A program made the translations under genes and the position numbers. Under the pieces are notes generated by a model. It saw nothing but the letters and a program-made list of their open reading frames with translations. It made no database searches and was not told the origin of the DNA. From an uncultured Pseudomonadota bacterium (GTDB lineage: Bacteria > Myxococcota_A > UBA796 > SXON01): a DNA stretch of 64,000 nt. Below, one piece after another: positions 33,401-41,681 of this stretch (position 1 is its first letter; each line of letters starts with the position of its first letter). The DNA is taken from assembly GCA_903900265.1 (NCBI GenBank), contig CAIUMM010000016.1:1-64000 (forward strand). Direction: 5' to 3'.

Positions 33401-36104
33401 GCTCATCGAGCTTACCGGCGTTGGCCACGAGATCCTTCAGCAACAGCACCGCGGGCAGGAACCCGGGGCTATTTTCCAAGGCCTTACGCAAGCAGGCGCA
33501 GGCCCCATCGCTGTCAGCGGTGTGGTCGGCGAGCACGCGTCCCGCGCGGTAGTAGAGGCTCACCGCCTCCATGCTGTCCCGCGTCGTCGATGCGGCCGCG
33601 CGCAGGATGCGCCCGAGCTCGGCCCACTCAGAGTCGCCTTCCAACAAGCGCGCGTACGCGTCGACGCTGGGCGAGAAGTCCGGCACAGCCGCGAGCACGC
33701 TGCGGTAGCACTCCTTCGCCCGCACCACATCCTGCAGGCGAACTTCATAGGTTGCTCCAGCGCGATGGCGCAGCAACGCGGCGCTGCCAGCCTCTTCGGC
33801 CAGCAAAGCCCGCTGCTCGTACACCGCCGCAAGCTCGGCCCAAGCGCCGATGCGGTGGTACACGCGCTCCAACGCCTCCAGAACGGGCAAGTATCCAGGG
33901 GCAAGTTCCAGAACCCGCTCGTAGTACGTGCGCGCGTTCGTCAGATCGCCCAACGGGCCTTCCGCGGTCTCGCCGGCGCGGTACCACAGGGTGACCAGCA
34001 GCGAAGGATCCTGCAGACGCGCCGCGCGCCGTACGAGGAAGTCAATGGTCTCCTGCCAACGCCCCGCCTTGTGCAGCAAGCGCAACGCGGCTTCTGCCGC
34101 AGGCGCAGCGGCCGGCTCTTCCGCCGCTTCCATATAGACGGTACACGCCGCAGACCAGTCCGAGGCTTCGAGCACCCGCGCGAGTCGGAACAGCGCAAAG
34201 GCCCGCGCCGGACCCGTCAGCCCCTGAGCTTCTTCCCGCAGCGCGGCAAGCAAGGAGGCGTTGTCCTGCGCTTCGGCGAAGTGCGCCTGAAGCTCGTGGC
34301 GCAGCCCCGCAGACTCCGGTGCCGCGTGAACGGCCGCGACAAAGCAGCGCGTCGCCTCATCGTTTCGGAACACCTGCCCGCGGAACACACGGGCTGCACG
34401 GGCCCACCACCAGGCCGATTCCGCAGCGCGGGTGGCATCGGGGAGCGAAGCATCGGAGGCGAGGCGCAGGGCCTCGCGCTCGTAAAGCGTAGCCACTCCC
34501 TGCCAGTCTTCTGCGTCCCGCAGCGCCGCATCGAGTCCAGCGAGCGCCGCCGCATTTCCCGCGTCTGCGGCGTTCGCAGCGCGCCAAGCCTCAAGCGCAG
34601 CGGGCGTGCGCGCGAGCAAACCCGCCCGCTCTACCAACAGCACCGACGCGATCGGCCCCACATGGAGCGCAGCCAAGCGAGACAGCGTGGCAGGGAGCGC
34701 GGGGTCAGCGCGACGGCGCTGCACCTCGGCGAGCAACGAGAGCGCGGAGGCGTCTTCTCCGGTCGCGAGCGCACGGCCCAACGCGGCGGTCACGGCATCA
34801 TCGGAGCCGGTGGCGACATGAAGCTTGGCCGCTTCTACTTCCGCTTCGGCGGCGTTGGGCAGCATCGCCCCCAACGCTTCATACGCCGAGGCCGCAGCGG
34901 CGCGTTCGCCAAGCGCTTCGAGTGCGCGCGCGCGCTCGAGCCAGTAAGCGGCATCACCACGGCCCTCGCCGCGGGTGCGGGTGCTGACGCCAGCGAGGTC
35001 AAGCAGCGAGAGCGCATCCGACGGCAAATTGAGGCGCGTGCGCGCAAAATGGGCTGCTGCTGTGCACAGCACGATGCGACGAGCCCCCGAAGAGCGCTCC
35101 GCCTCGCGCCGAATCAACAGCACCGCCTCGGTCCAAGAGCCCTCGCCGCTCACCACCGCCGGCTCGGCGACGATCACCGGCGCCGACTCCGGCGCAGTCT
35201 GGCTCTCCATCACCAGCGCGAGGCCAGGCTCCATCTGCGTTTCCGCGTCTTCGATCGGCGCCTCGGCCATGACCCGAGACAAAAAGTCTCCGTCGAATCC
35301 CGCGCCCGGAGCGGCGAGCTGCACCATCGCGGGCGAGATCTCCTCACTCACCATAGCCGCGCTCAAGCCGTCGTCCTGCGCATCATCGACGCCTTCGACA
35401 ACGGCCTCGGCAGCGACGTCGGCCTCGGCCTGCGCCGCAGCGCGCGCGGCGTCCTCCGCCGCCTGCTGTGCCGCACGTTCAGCGGCTTGCTGGGCTGCAA
35501 ACGCAGCTTGCAACTCGACCGCTTCCCGCTCGACGCGCTCTTGTTCTACGCGGCGCATCTCGGCCATGCTGGCCGCTTCCGCCTCGGCCCGAGCCCGACC
35601 CGACTCCTCAGCGGCCGCAAAAAACTCCTCTTCGACGCGCCGGGCCTCTTCCGCCTTACGCGCCTCCGCCAGCTCCTTTTTCGTCCTCTTTTTGTGGACG
35701 TCCGAAGCCTCCCGGGCTTCCTGCTCTTTGCGCGCAGCAGCAGCGGCGGCCTCGACGCGAGCCGCTTCCGCACGCGCAGCTTCGACGCGAGCCGCTTCCG
35801 CACGCGCAGCTTCGACACGCGCCGCTTCAGCGCGCTCGGCCTCGACGCGAGCCGCTTGCGCACGCGCGGCTTCAGCGCGCTCCGCCTCCACACGCGCAGC
35901 TTCAACGCGAGCAGCTTCGACACGAGCAGCTTCCGCACGCGCAGCTTCGATGCGAGCCGCTTCCGCGCGTTCCGCTTCCAGACGCGCGGCCTCCGCATCG
36001 GCGGCCTCCGCGGCGGGCTCAGCACCCCACGCGCTGCCCGCGTTGAAAAAATCATCTTCCAGCGATCCGAAGGCCGACTCGTCAGGCTTGTTCTTCTTGC
36101 TCAT
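30429..36104 (-). CDS. Giant TPR protein with an Ala/Glu/Arg helical N-terminal repeat
   Basis: The 1891-residue product (ATG at 36104, GGAG six bases upstream; a GTG at 36119 is less likely) has no signal peptide or clear membrane segment. After a short acidic start come 17 five-residue units of the AARVE type, predicted as one long charged helix. A Lys/Arg/Glu-rich helical region follows. The remaining ~1550 residues are TPR-like repeats, for example AAYWLERARALEALGERAAA and the strong C-terminal units near ANLGIVELNLGQPDKARKRF. Such proteins act as protein-interaction scaffolds; myxobacterial polarity and motility proteins include comparable ones, but a role here is inference. It leads a three-gene overlapping operon. 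Confidence 0.85.
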   Translation of the reverse strand: MSKKNKPDESAFGSLEDDFFNAGSAWGAEPAAEAADAEAARLEAERAEAARIEAARAEAARVEAARVEAARVEAERAEAARAQAARVEAERAEAARVEAARAEAARVEAARAEAARVEAAAAAARKEQEAREASDVHKKRTKKELAEARKAEEARRVEEEFFAAAEESGRARAEAEAASMAEMRRVEQERVEREAVELQAAFAAQQAAERAAQQAAEDAARAAAQAEADVAAEAVVEGVDDAQDDGLSAAMVSEEISPAMVQLAAPGAGFDGDFLSRVMAEAPIEDAETQMEPGLALVMESQTAPESAPVIVAEPAVVSGEGSWTEAVLLIRREAERSSGARRIVLCTAAAHFARTRLNLPSDALSLLDLAGVSTRTRGEGRGDAAYWLERARALEALGERAAAASAYEALGAMLPNAAEAEVEAAKLHVATGSDDAVTAALGRALATGEDASALSLLAEVQRRRADPALPATLSRLAALHVGPIASVLLVERAGLLARTPAALEAWRAANAADAGNAAALAGLDAALRDAEDWQGVATLYEREALRLASDASLPDATRAAESAWWWARAARVFRGQVFRNDEATRCFVAAVHAAPESAGLRHELQAHFAEAQDNASLLAALREEAQGLTGPARAFALFRLARVLEASDWSAACTVYMEAAEEPAAAPAAEAALRLLHKAGRWQETIDFLVRRAARLQDPSLLVTLWYRAGETAEGPLGDLTNARTYYERVLELAPGYLPVLEALERVYHRIGAWAELAAVYEQRALLAEEAGSAALLRHRAGATYEVRLQDVVRAKECYRSVLAAVPDFSPSVDAYARLLEGDSEWAELGRILRAAASTTRDSMEAVSLYYRAGRVLADHTADSDGACACLRKALENSPGFLPAVLLLKDLVANAGKLDELLVLERAQADMGEDTERRHWRLLAAAEIARAAGEDADGLASLVLREQPSLESGAGGAAVEVMERSALRSGDAGALASLYRSAAEAGGRAAGPAWVRLAEVSLEAGDSATLAQAVAGAVASGGVAAPMRTLARSAESAGRTDLAAEALRVGGLSASVDAVRVSGASGVFEALAVAGADPALAQAALRLRASPAEAALAQQVLAQAATNPGIRSNHARVAGTLYRVAGNPAASLAAWEMAFDAQPTSRIAFEGLRGALVAAKNGDALRAAYARLPVEQRSGLGEALEEAGDIAGAVACYRAEMAGGSEPLPWSVSLERALAVAEDWRGVFDLLTARATHLPEELRGEVSARCRWILAEKLSGSDEAWSFYQQLHAANPADREVLEALARIAGARGDSALAIGYLEELASGAGSPADAARYQRRTADVHESAGNVEAARASYSRALDVDPLDAEALQGLRRLGEAAGDWESVVRVLERTAALATGRERVERYAEVARIYEDKIQNRAIALDSWRKVLDLAPEDQEALRHMLGLSEAFRDWTGFVEVAQSLLPFLEGEERSALQSRIGRVYQENLRRDDDAIRFLDAATGGAVVDPEAALLLERIYTGRGDWDRSVDAMQRVSRSTAALDVRVAALWRAAQMRLDMNRDRAAASAIYDRLLELEPEHHEALRFRAEFLYEAGSYAQAATIYDKLEPQESKRDVEDFDEQVDVAMFYYRSAEALRRSGRGADAMARYERALTLNPTHLPSLEAVGPMYTEAGQWQRADKVFKQVLQLTGGHGNNEQLASVYANLGIVELNLGQPDKARKRFSKALELRANEVLALRGLATVLFQANDWNNLLNIYNNIIYHTQEPADVVDAYVAKGFVLDARLQLPEKAAQHYEKGLAFDGNQPVTLLRLAELALRRQDWPEAASIADRGLMIAPVGVAVRGCLLLVKAIAFQACGDIDAANESWGEACAQHASVAEMLEGAGVSSPDEAQSRLRQRLQAALKFA
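35749..36003 (-). repeat. 15-bp minisatellite, 17 units, coding AARVE pentads
   Basis: Exactly 17 in-frame units of 15 bp occupy this segment, each starting gcttc/gcctc on the plus strand and encoding A-A/E-R-x-E pentapeptides on the minus strand. Units differ at several positions, so the array is diverged but has kept its period. It lies near the N-terminus of the giant TPR protein. Confidence 0.9.
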
Positions 36105-36241
36105 CAAAAACTCCGGCACTGATCTTTAGCCCGGTTGAACACAGGGATGCTGTCACCGCCGTGTGAAGAATCCCACAAGGCTCGCCACTCCGCAAGCAAG
36201 GCCCTCGGAAGTCGACCTTGAACCGGATGTTGCGGCGCGCT

Positions 36242-37714
36242 TCAGGGACTGAACGGAAGCGCGGCGAGTACGAATTTCAGGTCGTCGTCGTTGAAGCGAA
36301 AGCCGCCGCCCACAAACCCGGTCACGAAGCCATAGCGCGCGCCGAGGGCCACGTTGTCCAAGCCGCCTTCAACGTACAAGTACGAGAGCGGATAGGCGCG
36401 AGCGGTCAATTGCACGTTGGGAATGCCCTTCATCACCGGCCAAGAGCCGTATGTGAAGTCGTAGACATCGGCGGACAACATGACCTTGTCGTGGAACAGC
36501 ATGCCGTCCACGCCCACGCCGCCGGAGCTCTCTTTCAGGCCAAAGCGAAAGATGACGTCGTGGAACCGCTTCGCGATTTGAAAAGTGTACCGGTAGTCGG
36601 GGAGCACGACGTATTCGCGGTAGCTGACGCCCAACGAAGGGATGGAGTGGTCCTCAAACGAGATCGAGCCGATGGGATGGCTGACGAACTCGAAGATGTA
36701 GCCGTAGTCCTCGCGGGGCATGATCCGTGCGCCCAAGACGTTCCTGGAGCTCCCAGCCACGGGGTTGCCATCGAACGCGCCCGAGGTCGGCGCCGAGCCA
36801 AAGTAAAAGTCGCCGCGGTAGTACACCTCGGTCTTGAGGTTCGACACCTGACCCAGCAGACCGTGCACATCGGTGACGGTGTCTTGCACCTCAGCGAGCG
36901 TATCGTTGACGGTCTTCAACGTGGTGCCGTCGTTGATCAGCCCGCCAATGGTGCCCTCACCCCCGTCGATCTTGGCGACGATGGACTCGACATGACTCGC
37001 GGTGCGATCCAGAGACTCTGTCGCCTTCTGTAGCGTCGCCATCTCGTCGGTGACCCGCGGCCCGTTCGCCACGAGCAAGGCCCGAAGCGCCTCGCTGACC
37101 TCGCGCATGTTCGTCGCGATCGCAGCGAGCTCATCCCGGTTGGTGTCCGCCATGCCGCGCAAGCTCTCGGACAACGCGGCCACGTTCTGCAGCGTCAGCT
37201 TCAGCTGCTCCTGCGCCGCAGGATCGCCCGTCATCGTCCGCACGTTCCCGGTGATCGCCTTGATGTCGTCGGCGATCAGCCCCGCCTTCTTTTCAAGCGC
37301 GTCCAGACCGCTTCCTTCTGTGTCCAGCCCGATCGCGTCGCCGTCCGCGAGCAACTTGGCAGCCTTACCGGGCGAGATCCGAAGGAACTTATCGCCGAGC
37401 ATGCCTTCGCTCGCGAGGCCGACCACCGAGTCGGTGGGGAGCTGCACGTTGCCCTCAATCTCCAGCTCTACCCGTGCGTTGCTGCCATCCAGCACCACCT
37501 TGCTGACCGCTCCGACCGGCACGCCGGCGATGCGAATGGGCGTGGTCGCATACACTCCTTCCGCGGAGTCGAAGACCGCGACGAGGTGGTACACACCAGC
37601 CACGCCTTCAGGGCGGTCGTTGGTGAGCAAAACCCCGGCCACAGCGAGCCCGACGGCGATCACCGCCAGCAGGCCTACGAGAAACTCGTTTGTCAGTCGA
37701 CGCACGGGCGACAC
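36242..37714 (-). CDS. MCE/MlaD-family lipid-transport protein
   Basis: The 490-residue product has one N-terminal membrane anchor (FLVGLLAVIAVGLAVAGVLL), followed by an MCE domain (about 38-125) with VYHLVAVFDSAEGV, TPIRIAGVPVGAVSKV and LGDKFLRISPG. MCE proteins form hexameric rings or tubes carrying lipids across the periplasm. A helical region with several LESIV/LQNVAALSESL segments follows. The last ~200 residues are beta-rich (TEVYYRGDFYFGS, FTYGSWPVMKG), which is long for MlaD and could be an outer-membrane or beta-structured extension. No mlaE, mlaF or mlaB is adjacent. GTG start. It is divergent from the gene at 37761. Confidence 0.87.
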   Translation of the reverse strand: MSPVRRLTNEFLVGLLAVIAVGLAVAGVLLTNDRPEGVAGVYHLVAVFDSAEGVYATTPIRIAGVPVGAVSKVVLDGSNARVELEIEGNVQLPTDSVVGLASEGMLGDKFLRISPGKAAKLLADGDAIGLDTEGSGLDALEKKAGLIADDIKAITGNVRTMTGDPAAQEQLKLTLQNVAALSESLRGMADTNRDELAAIATNMREVSEALRALLVANGPRVTDEMATLQKATESLDRTASHVESIVAKIDGGEGTIGGLINDGTTLKTVNDTLAEVQDTVTDVHGLLGQVSNLKTEVYYRGDFYFGSAPTSGAFDGNPVAGSSRNVLGARIMPREDYGYIFEFVSHPIGSISFEDHSIPSLGVSYREYVVLPDYRYTFQIAKRFHDVIFRFGLKESSGGVGVDGMLFHDKVMLSADVYDFTYGSWPVMKGIPNVQLTARAYPLSYLYVEGGLDNVALGARYGFVTGFVGGGFRFNDDDLKFVLAALPFSP

Positions 37715-37760
37715 GTAGCCCCTTTCACGAGCATCCGCTGCGCTGCGTTACGTCGTCGAC

Positions 37761-40700
37761 GTGTTTGCACCGATCCTCCCCTGCACCTTGCTGCTGACTC
37801 AGCTTGCCTCGTCTTTCGCCGAAGCTGCGCCTTTTGAGCCCACGCTGCGCTGGCAAACGCTCGAGACCGAGCATTTTCGCATCACCTACCACACGCCTTC
37901 CGTGGACAAGAACGGAAAATCCGGCCTTGGCAGCGACGAGTCGCAGCTCGCTTTGGAGATGGCGGTCGACGCTGAGGTCGCCTGGACCAAGCTCACCGCC
38001 GAGCTGAAGTACGTCCCCAAAGACCGCGTGGAGATCGTGCTCGTCGACTGGACGGACGACGCCAACGGCTACGCGTCGATCGTCCCTGAAAACCACATCG
38101 TCATCTTCGTCACGGCGCCGGAGGCCGACAGCACGCTCGGCCTGTACCGCGACTGGAACGAGGCGATCATCACGCATGAGCTCACGCACATCCTCCACAT
38201 CGACACCGTAGAGGGGCTGCCCGCGGTCGCGAGGGCGCTGTTGGGACGGGTGATCTCGACGCATCAGGTGTCCCCCGGCTGGATGACCGAGGGCCTGGCC
38301 ACCTATCAGGAGACCAAACACACGACCGGCGGCCGTGGCCGGAGCGCGCTGGTCGACATGGTAAAAAGAACCACGGTGATCGAGGATACCTTCCCTGCGC
38401 TTGGCAACCTCGAAGGCTATCAATCGCTCCCGCCGGCGGGGAACCTGCGCTACCTGTTCGGCGAAGATTTCGTGCAGTTCGCGGCTGAATATGCGGCCCG
38501 TCCCGCCCCCGAAGGCCTCGGCAAAGCCGACGCGTGGACCGATTGGGTGCACCGCTATGGGCGGTCAATCCCGTTTTTTCTGCCCTCGAAGCGGACGTTC
38601 GGCGCCACGTTCACCCGCATGTACGCGGAGTGGAAGCAAGCCATCCGGGCTCGTTACGAAGCGCAGCTTGTGCCGGTGCGCGCCGAGCCGCTGACGCCGT
38701 ACACGGTGATCTCCCCGAAGGACAACGGCTGCGGCGTCCCGGCCTACTCACCCGACGGCCAGTCCCTCGCGTACGCGTGCTCCGATCCGCGTCGCGGCAG
38801 CGCGTTCTGGTTGGCTGACGCCGACGGTGGCAACGCCCGCAAGGTGCTGAAGAACAAGTCATCCCGCACCCTGAGCTGGCGCCCGGACTCCGCCGGCTTT
38901 GTGTACTCCGCGTCCCATAACGTTCGGCTCTACAACAGCTTTGAAGACGCGTATCAGTACGACGTCGCCACCGACACCTTGAAGCTGCTGACCCGCGAGC
39001 AGCGCGCCCACGACCCCACCTTTACGCCCGACGGCGAGCGCCTCCTCGTCGTCACCAATGAAGCGCAGGACAACGCCCTTCAGTACTTGACCGTGGACGG
39101 GCAGCTGCGGCCGATCGTGAAGGACGACAACGCGCACACCCAGTTCAGCACGCCCCGCTACTCGCCCGATGGGCAGCGGATCGCGGTGAGCGTGTGGAAG
39201 GACGGGCAGCGCGACCTGTGGATCTACAGCGCGGACGGGGAGCCGCAGCTGCAGCTCACCGACGACACGGCGATCGACCGGGATCCCAGCTGGTCTGCCG
39301 ATGGTCGCTGGCTGTATTTCTCCTCCGATCGTTCGGGAATCCCCAACATCTACGCGGCGGATCAGATCGGGCGCGGCATCTTTCAGGTGACGAACGTGCT
39401 GACCGGGGCTTACGGCCCCTCGGTGCATCCCGACGGGAAGCGGATGGCGCTCAACATCTTCACCACCGCGGGCTCGCAGGTGGCGCTGATCGAGCTGAAC
39501 CCGGACACGTGGAAGCACGTGGATGATCTTCCGGGGGCGATGACGGTGCTCTCCAGCACCTCGCAGCCCTCGCCGATCTTGCCCGTCCTCCCTGCGCTCC
39601 CGCTGATCCCCGACCCGCCGCCGCCGGACCCATTGGCGCACGCCTCGCTGAGCCCGCAGCCGTACTCGCCGTGGCGCACCTTGCTGCCTCCCCGGTTCTG
39701 GCTGCCCTCCGGCTACCTCACGTCTACCGGCGATAAGTGGGGTTTGCTGGGCCAAGCGTCCACCTACGGCCAGGATCTGCTTGGGTTCATCAGCTACGGC
39801 GCCCACCTGAGCTGGCGCACCGACGCTGCGTTTCTGGGGGGCGGCGCGTCGATCACCGTGAACCGCTGGCGGCCGGTGTTCTCGGCGGGCTTCGACGACT
39901 CGATCGCCGGCTCCACCCTGCTTTATGCGCCAACGCCGCAGCCCGAAGCGGGCGGCGGATACCTGCCGGGCGTCGAGCGCACCGATGTGCGGTATTGGGA
40001 CCAGCGCATTCGGGGCAGCGTGTCGATGGGCTACCCGCTGACCAGCTACAGCAGCGTTTCGGCCTACTGGAGCGGTACAAGCCGGATCAATCGAGATCCC
40101 CTGCCCGGCGACGCGTACCTGCCCGCGGTGCCGACCCGCGGGTTCTTCAGCTCCGCCGGCGTAGGCTGGCGGTATGGAAAGGGCCAAAGCTACCCGCTGT
40201 CCATCAGCCCCGAATCCGCGCGCTCGGTAGCGGTGGGTGCAGAGCTTACACCGTGGTTTTTCGGCAGCTACAAGTACGACGACACCACCGGGTTACCGGT
40301 GCGATTCACGCAGGTACAGGCCACCGCGGAGTGGCGCGAATACGTGAGCAACCCGCTGCTTCCAAACCAGGTTTTTGCATGGAAGCTCTCCGCCGGCGCC
40401 ACGGTGGGCGACAAGTTCAAATACGGAACCTACCGCCTTGGCGGCTCGTTTTCAGAGAACGGCATCACCGTCGTGCCCAGCGAGTGGCGCATGCTCCGGG
40501 GCTACTACGCGGCGTCCGACAGCGGCGAGTGGTACTGGTTGGGCTCGTTGGAAGCGCGCTTTCCCATCCTGCACATCGATCGGGGCGTAGGGACGCTGCC
40601 GATCTTCCTCCGCTATGTGTCCGGCGCGGTCTTCGTCGACGCGGGCAACGCCTTTGACGACTTTTCCAACCCAGCGGACGTACGCCAGCTGCTGGTCGGC

Positions 40701-40847
40701 ACCGGCGCCGAGCTCCAGCTCTACGCCCTCGCCGGCTATGGCGGCGGCTACTACATCCGAGCCGGCTACGGCTTCGCACCACAGGGCGACGGCATCGACT
40801 TTGCCGACCCGCGCGGCGGCTACCTGGCCTTCGGCAGCAGCTTCTAA
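37761..40847 (+). CDS. Secreted gluzincin-like / PD40-propeller / outer-membrane beta-barrel fusion
   Basis: The 1028-residue protein has an N-terminal signal sequence (FAPILPCTLLLTQLASSFAEA). Its first domain contains HELTH (139-143) and, 34 residues on, GWMTEGLATY with Glu177, the zinc-ligand pattern of gluzincin MA-type peptidases. Next come TolB-like PD40 propeller repeats (YSPDGQSLAYACSD, YSPDGQRIAVSVW, WSADGRWLYFSSD). After a Pro-rich linker, roughly the last 330 residues are amphipathic beta strands resembling a surface-antigen/BamA-type barrel, ending in a terminal aromatic residue (FGSSF). The product is likely an outer-membrane protein with a periplasmic or surface protease domain. 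GTG start, 46 bases from the divergent MCE gene. Confidence 0.83.
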   Translation: MFAPILPCTLLLTQLASSFAEAAPFEPTLRWQTLETEHFRITYHTPSVDKNGKSGLGSDESQLALEMAVDAEVAWTKLTAELKYVPKDRVEIVLVDWTDDANGYASIVPENHIVIFVTAPEADSTLGLYRDWNEAIITHELTHILHIDTVEGLPAVARALLGRVISTHQVSPGWMTEGLATYQETKHTTGGRGRSALVDMVKRTTVIEDTFPALGNLEGYQSLPPAGNLRYLFGEDFVQFAAEYAARPAPEGLGKADAWTDWVHRYGRSIPFFLPSKRTFGATFTRMYAEWKQAIRARYEAQLVPVRAEPLTPYTVISPKDNGCGVPAYSPDGQSLAYACSDPRRGSAFWLADADGGNARKVLKNKSSRTLSWRPDSAGFVYSASHNVRLYNSFEDAYQYDVATDTLKLLTREQRAHDPTFTPDGERLLVVTNEAQDNALQYLTVDGQLRPIVKDDNAHTQFSTPRYSPDGQRIAVSVWKDGQRDLWIYSADGEPQLQLTDDTAIDRDPSWSADGRWLYFSSDRSGIPNIYAADQIGRGIFQVTNVLTGAYGPSVHPDGKRMALNIFTTAGSQVALIELNPDTWKHVDDLPGAMTVLSSTSQPSPILPVLPALPLIPDPPPPDPLAHASLSPQPYSPWRTLLPPRFWLPSGYLTSTGDKWGLLGQASTYGQDLLGFISYGAHLSWRTDAAFLGGGASITVNRWRPVFSAGFDDSIAGSTLLYAPTPQPEAGGGYLPGVERTDVRYWDQRIRGSVSMGYPLTSYSSVSAYWSGTSRINRDPLPGDAYLPAVPTRGFFSSAGVGWRYGKGQSYPLSISPESARSVAVGAELTPWFFGSYKYDDTTGLPVRFTQVQATAEWREYVSNPLLPNQVFAWKLSAGATVGDKFKYGTYRLGGSFSENGITVVPSEWRMLRGYYAASDSGEWYWLGSLEARFPILHIDRGVGTLPIFLRYVSGAVFVDAGNAFDDFSNPADVRQLLVGTGAELQLYALAGYGGGYYIRAGYGFAPQGDGIDFADPRGGYLAFGSSF

Positions 40848-40880
40848 GCGCCAAAGCTCAGCCCAAAAAGAAGGACGGGG

Positions 40881-40938
40881 GAGCAGAGCCCTAGACCCCC
40901 AGACTGGGAGGGGATCGGCCACCGGACGAGCTCTGCTC
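40881..40938. terminator. Inverted repeat between convergent genes, possible terminator
   Basis: gagcagagc (40881-40889) pairs exactly with gctctgctc (40930-40938). The 40-base interior can add a short C-run/G-run stem. No T-run follows. Its place between two convergent genes suggests a termination or mRNA-protection role, but support is modest. Confidence 0.33.
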
Positions 40939-40978
40939 ACTCCATCCTGCACCTACCGTACACCCCGAAGCCCGCGCG

Positions 40979-41638
40979 TCATCCCCCGTCGGGGAGCCGC
41001 GACAAAAAGAGAGGGTTCAAGACATACTCGCCATCGGGCGGCGGGAGCGTCGCTGCGTCGTCCCCCGCGAGGTCTTCCGGGGTGCCGGCGTAGCCAAAGG
41101 CCGCGACCTCGGTGGTCGCGTCATTGGGAGACCGAGAGAACGCGCCGTAGATCGAATCCGCGACGTCAGACAGCCCGCTGGGGCCTAACTGGGCGCGGAC
41201 ATCGCCGGGAATTTCGCCGATACCAAGACCGAGCGTGGCGGGAGGGACCGCACAATCCCCGTCTTGCGGCGCGATCGTGACGTCCAGCCACAGCGCGGCG
41301 GCGATGTCCGGAGACGACGCTGCGAGGCCGGACTCCGCGGGCACCGCGATCTGGCAGATCACCGTTTGCAGGTCCACATCGACGATCTGCAGCGAGAGCT
41401 GGCGCAGCACCGGCACTCCTTCGACCACGCCGACCACCGCCCGAGGCGCAAACCAAGCCGGCTGAGGCGCATCGGCGGAGTCATCGGCACCGACGTCGAC
41501 GCCGCCGGTGTCTCCAGCAAAATTGCCCGCCGCCCCTGCGCTTTTCAGCGAGTTGTCCGCAGAACAGCCGCTTGCTACGGCGAAAACAACCGACATGGCC
41601 CCGGCCTGGAGCGAAAGACGATGTAGCAAAGAATCCAT
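40979..41638 (-). CDS. Lipoprotein of unknown function
   Basis: From the ATG at 41638, the 219-residue product has a signal peptide ending FAVASGC, giving a lipid-modified Cys25. A Gly/Asp/Ala-rich tether follows (GAAGNFAGDTGGVDVGADD). The folded part has VLRQLSLQIVDVDLQTVICQ and AALWLDVTIAPQDGDC, beta-rich and with paired Cys residues, suggesting disulfides in an extracytoplasmic domain. No family is recognised. It is the last gene of a minus-strand trio, 43 bases after the 207-residue lipoprotein, and may share function with it. Confidence 0.7.
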   Translation of the reverse strand: MDSLLHRLSLQAGAMSVVFAVASGCSADNSLKSAGAAGNFAGDTGGVDVGADDSADAPQPAWFAPRAVVGVVEGVPVLRQLSLQIVDVDLQTVICQIAVPAESGLAASSPDIAAALWLDVTIAPQDGDCAVPPATLGLGIGEIPGDVRAQLGPSGLSDVADSIYGAFSRSPNDATTEVAAFGYAGTPEDLAGDDAATLPPPDGEYVLNPLFLSRLPDGG

Positions 41639-41681
41639 GGTTGCACCCTGATCTGCCCTGACCCGACGATGCTTGCCCATC

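Noticed and set aside
30405-36122. A ~1900-codon open frame antisense to the giant TPR gene
   Set aside because: The minus frame carries clear TPR and pentad repeats and a ribosome site. The antisense frame is open only because the codon use of Ala, Glu and Arg codons rarely yields stops in that frame.
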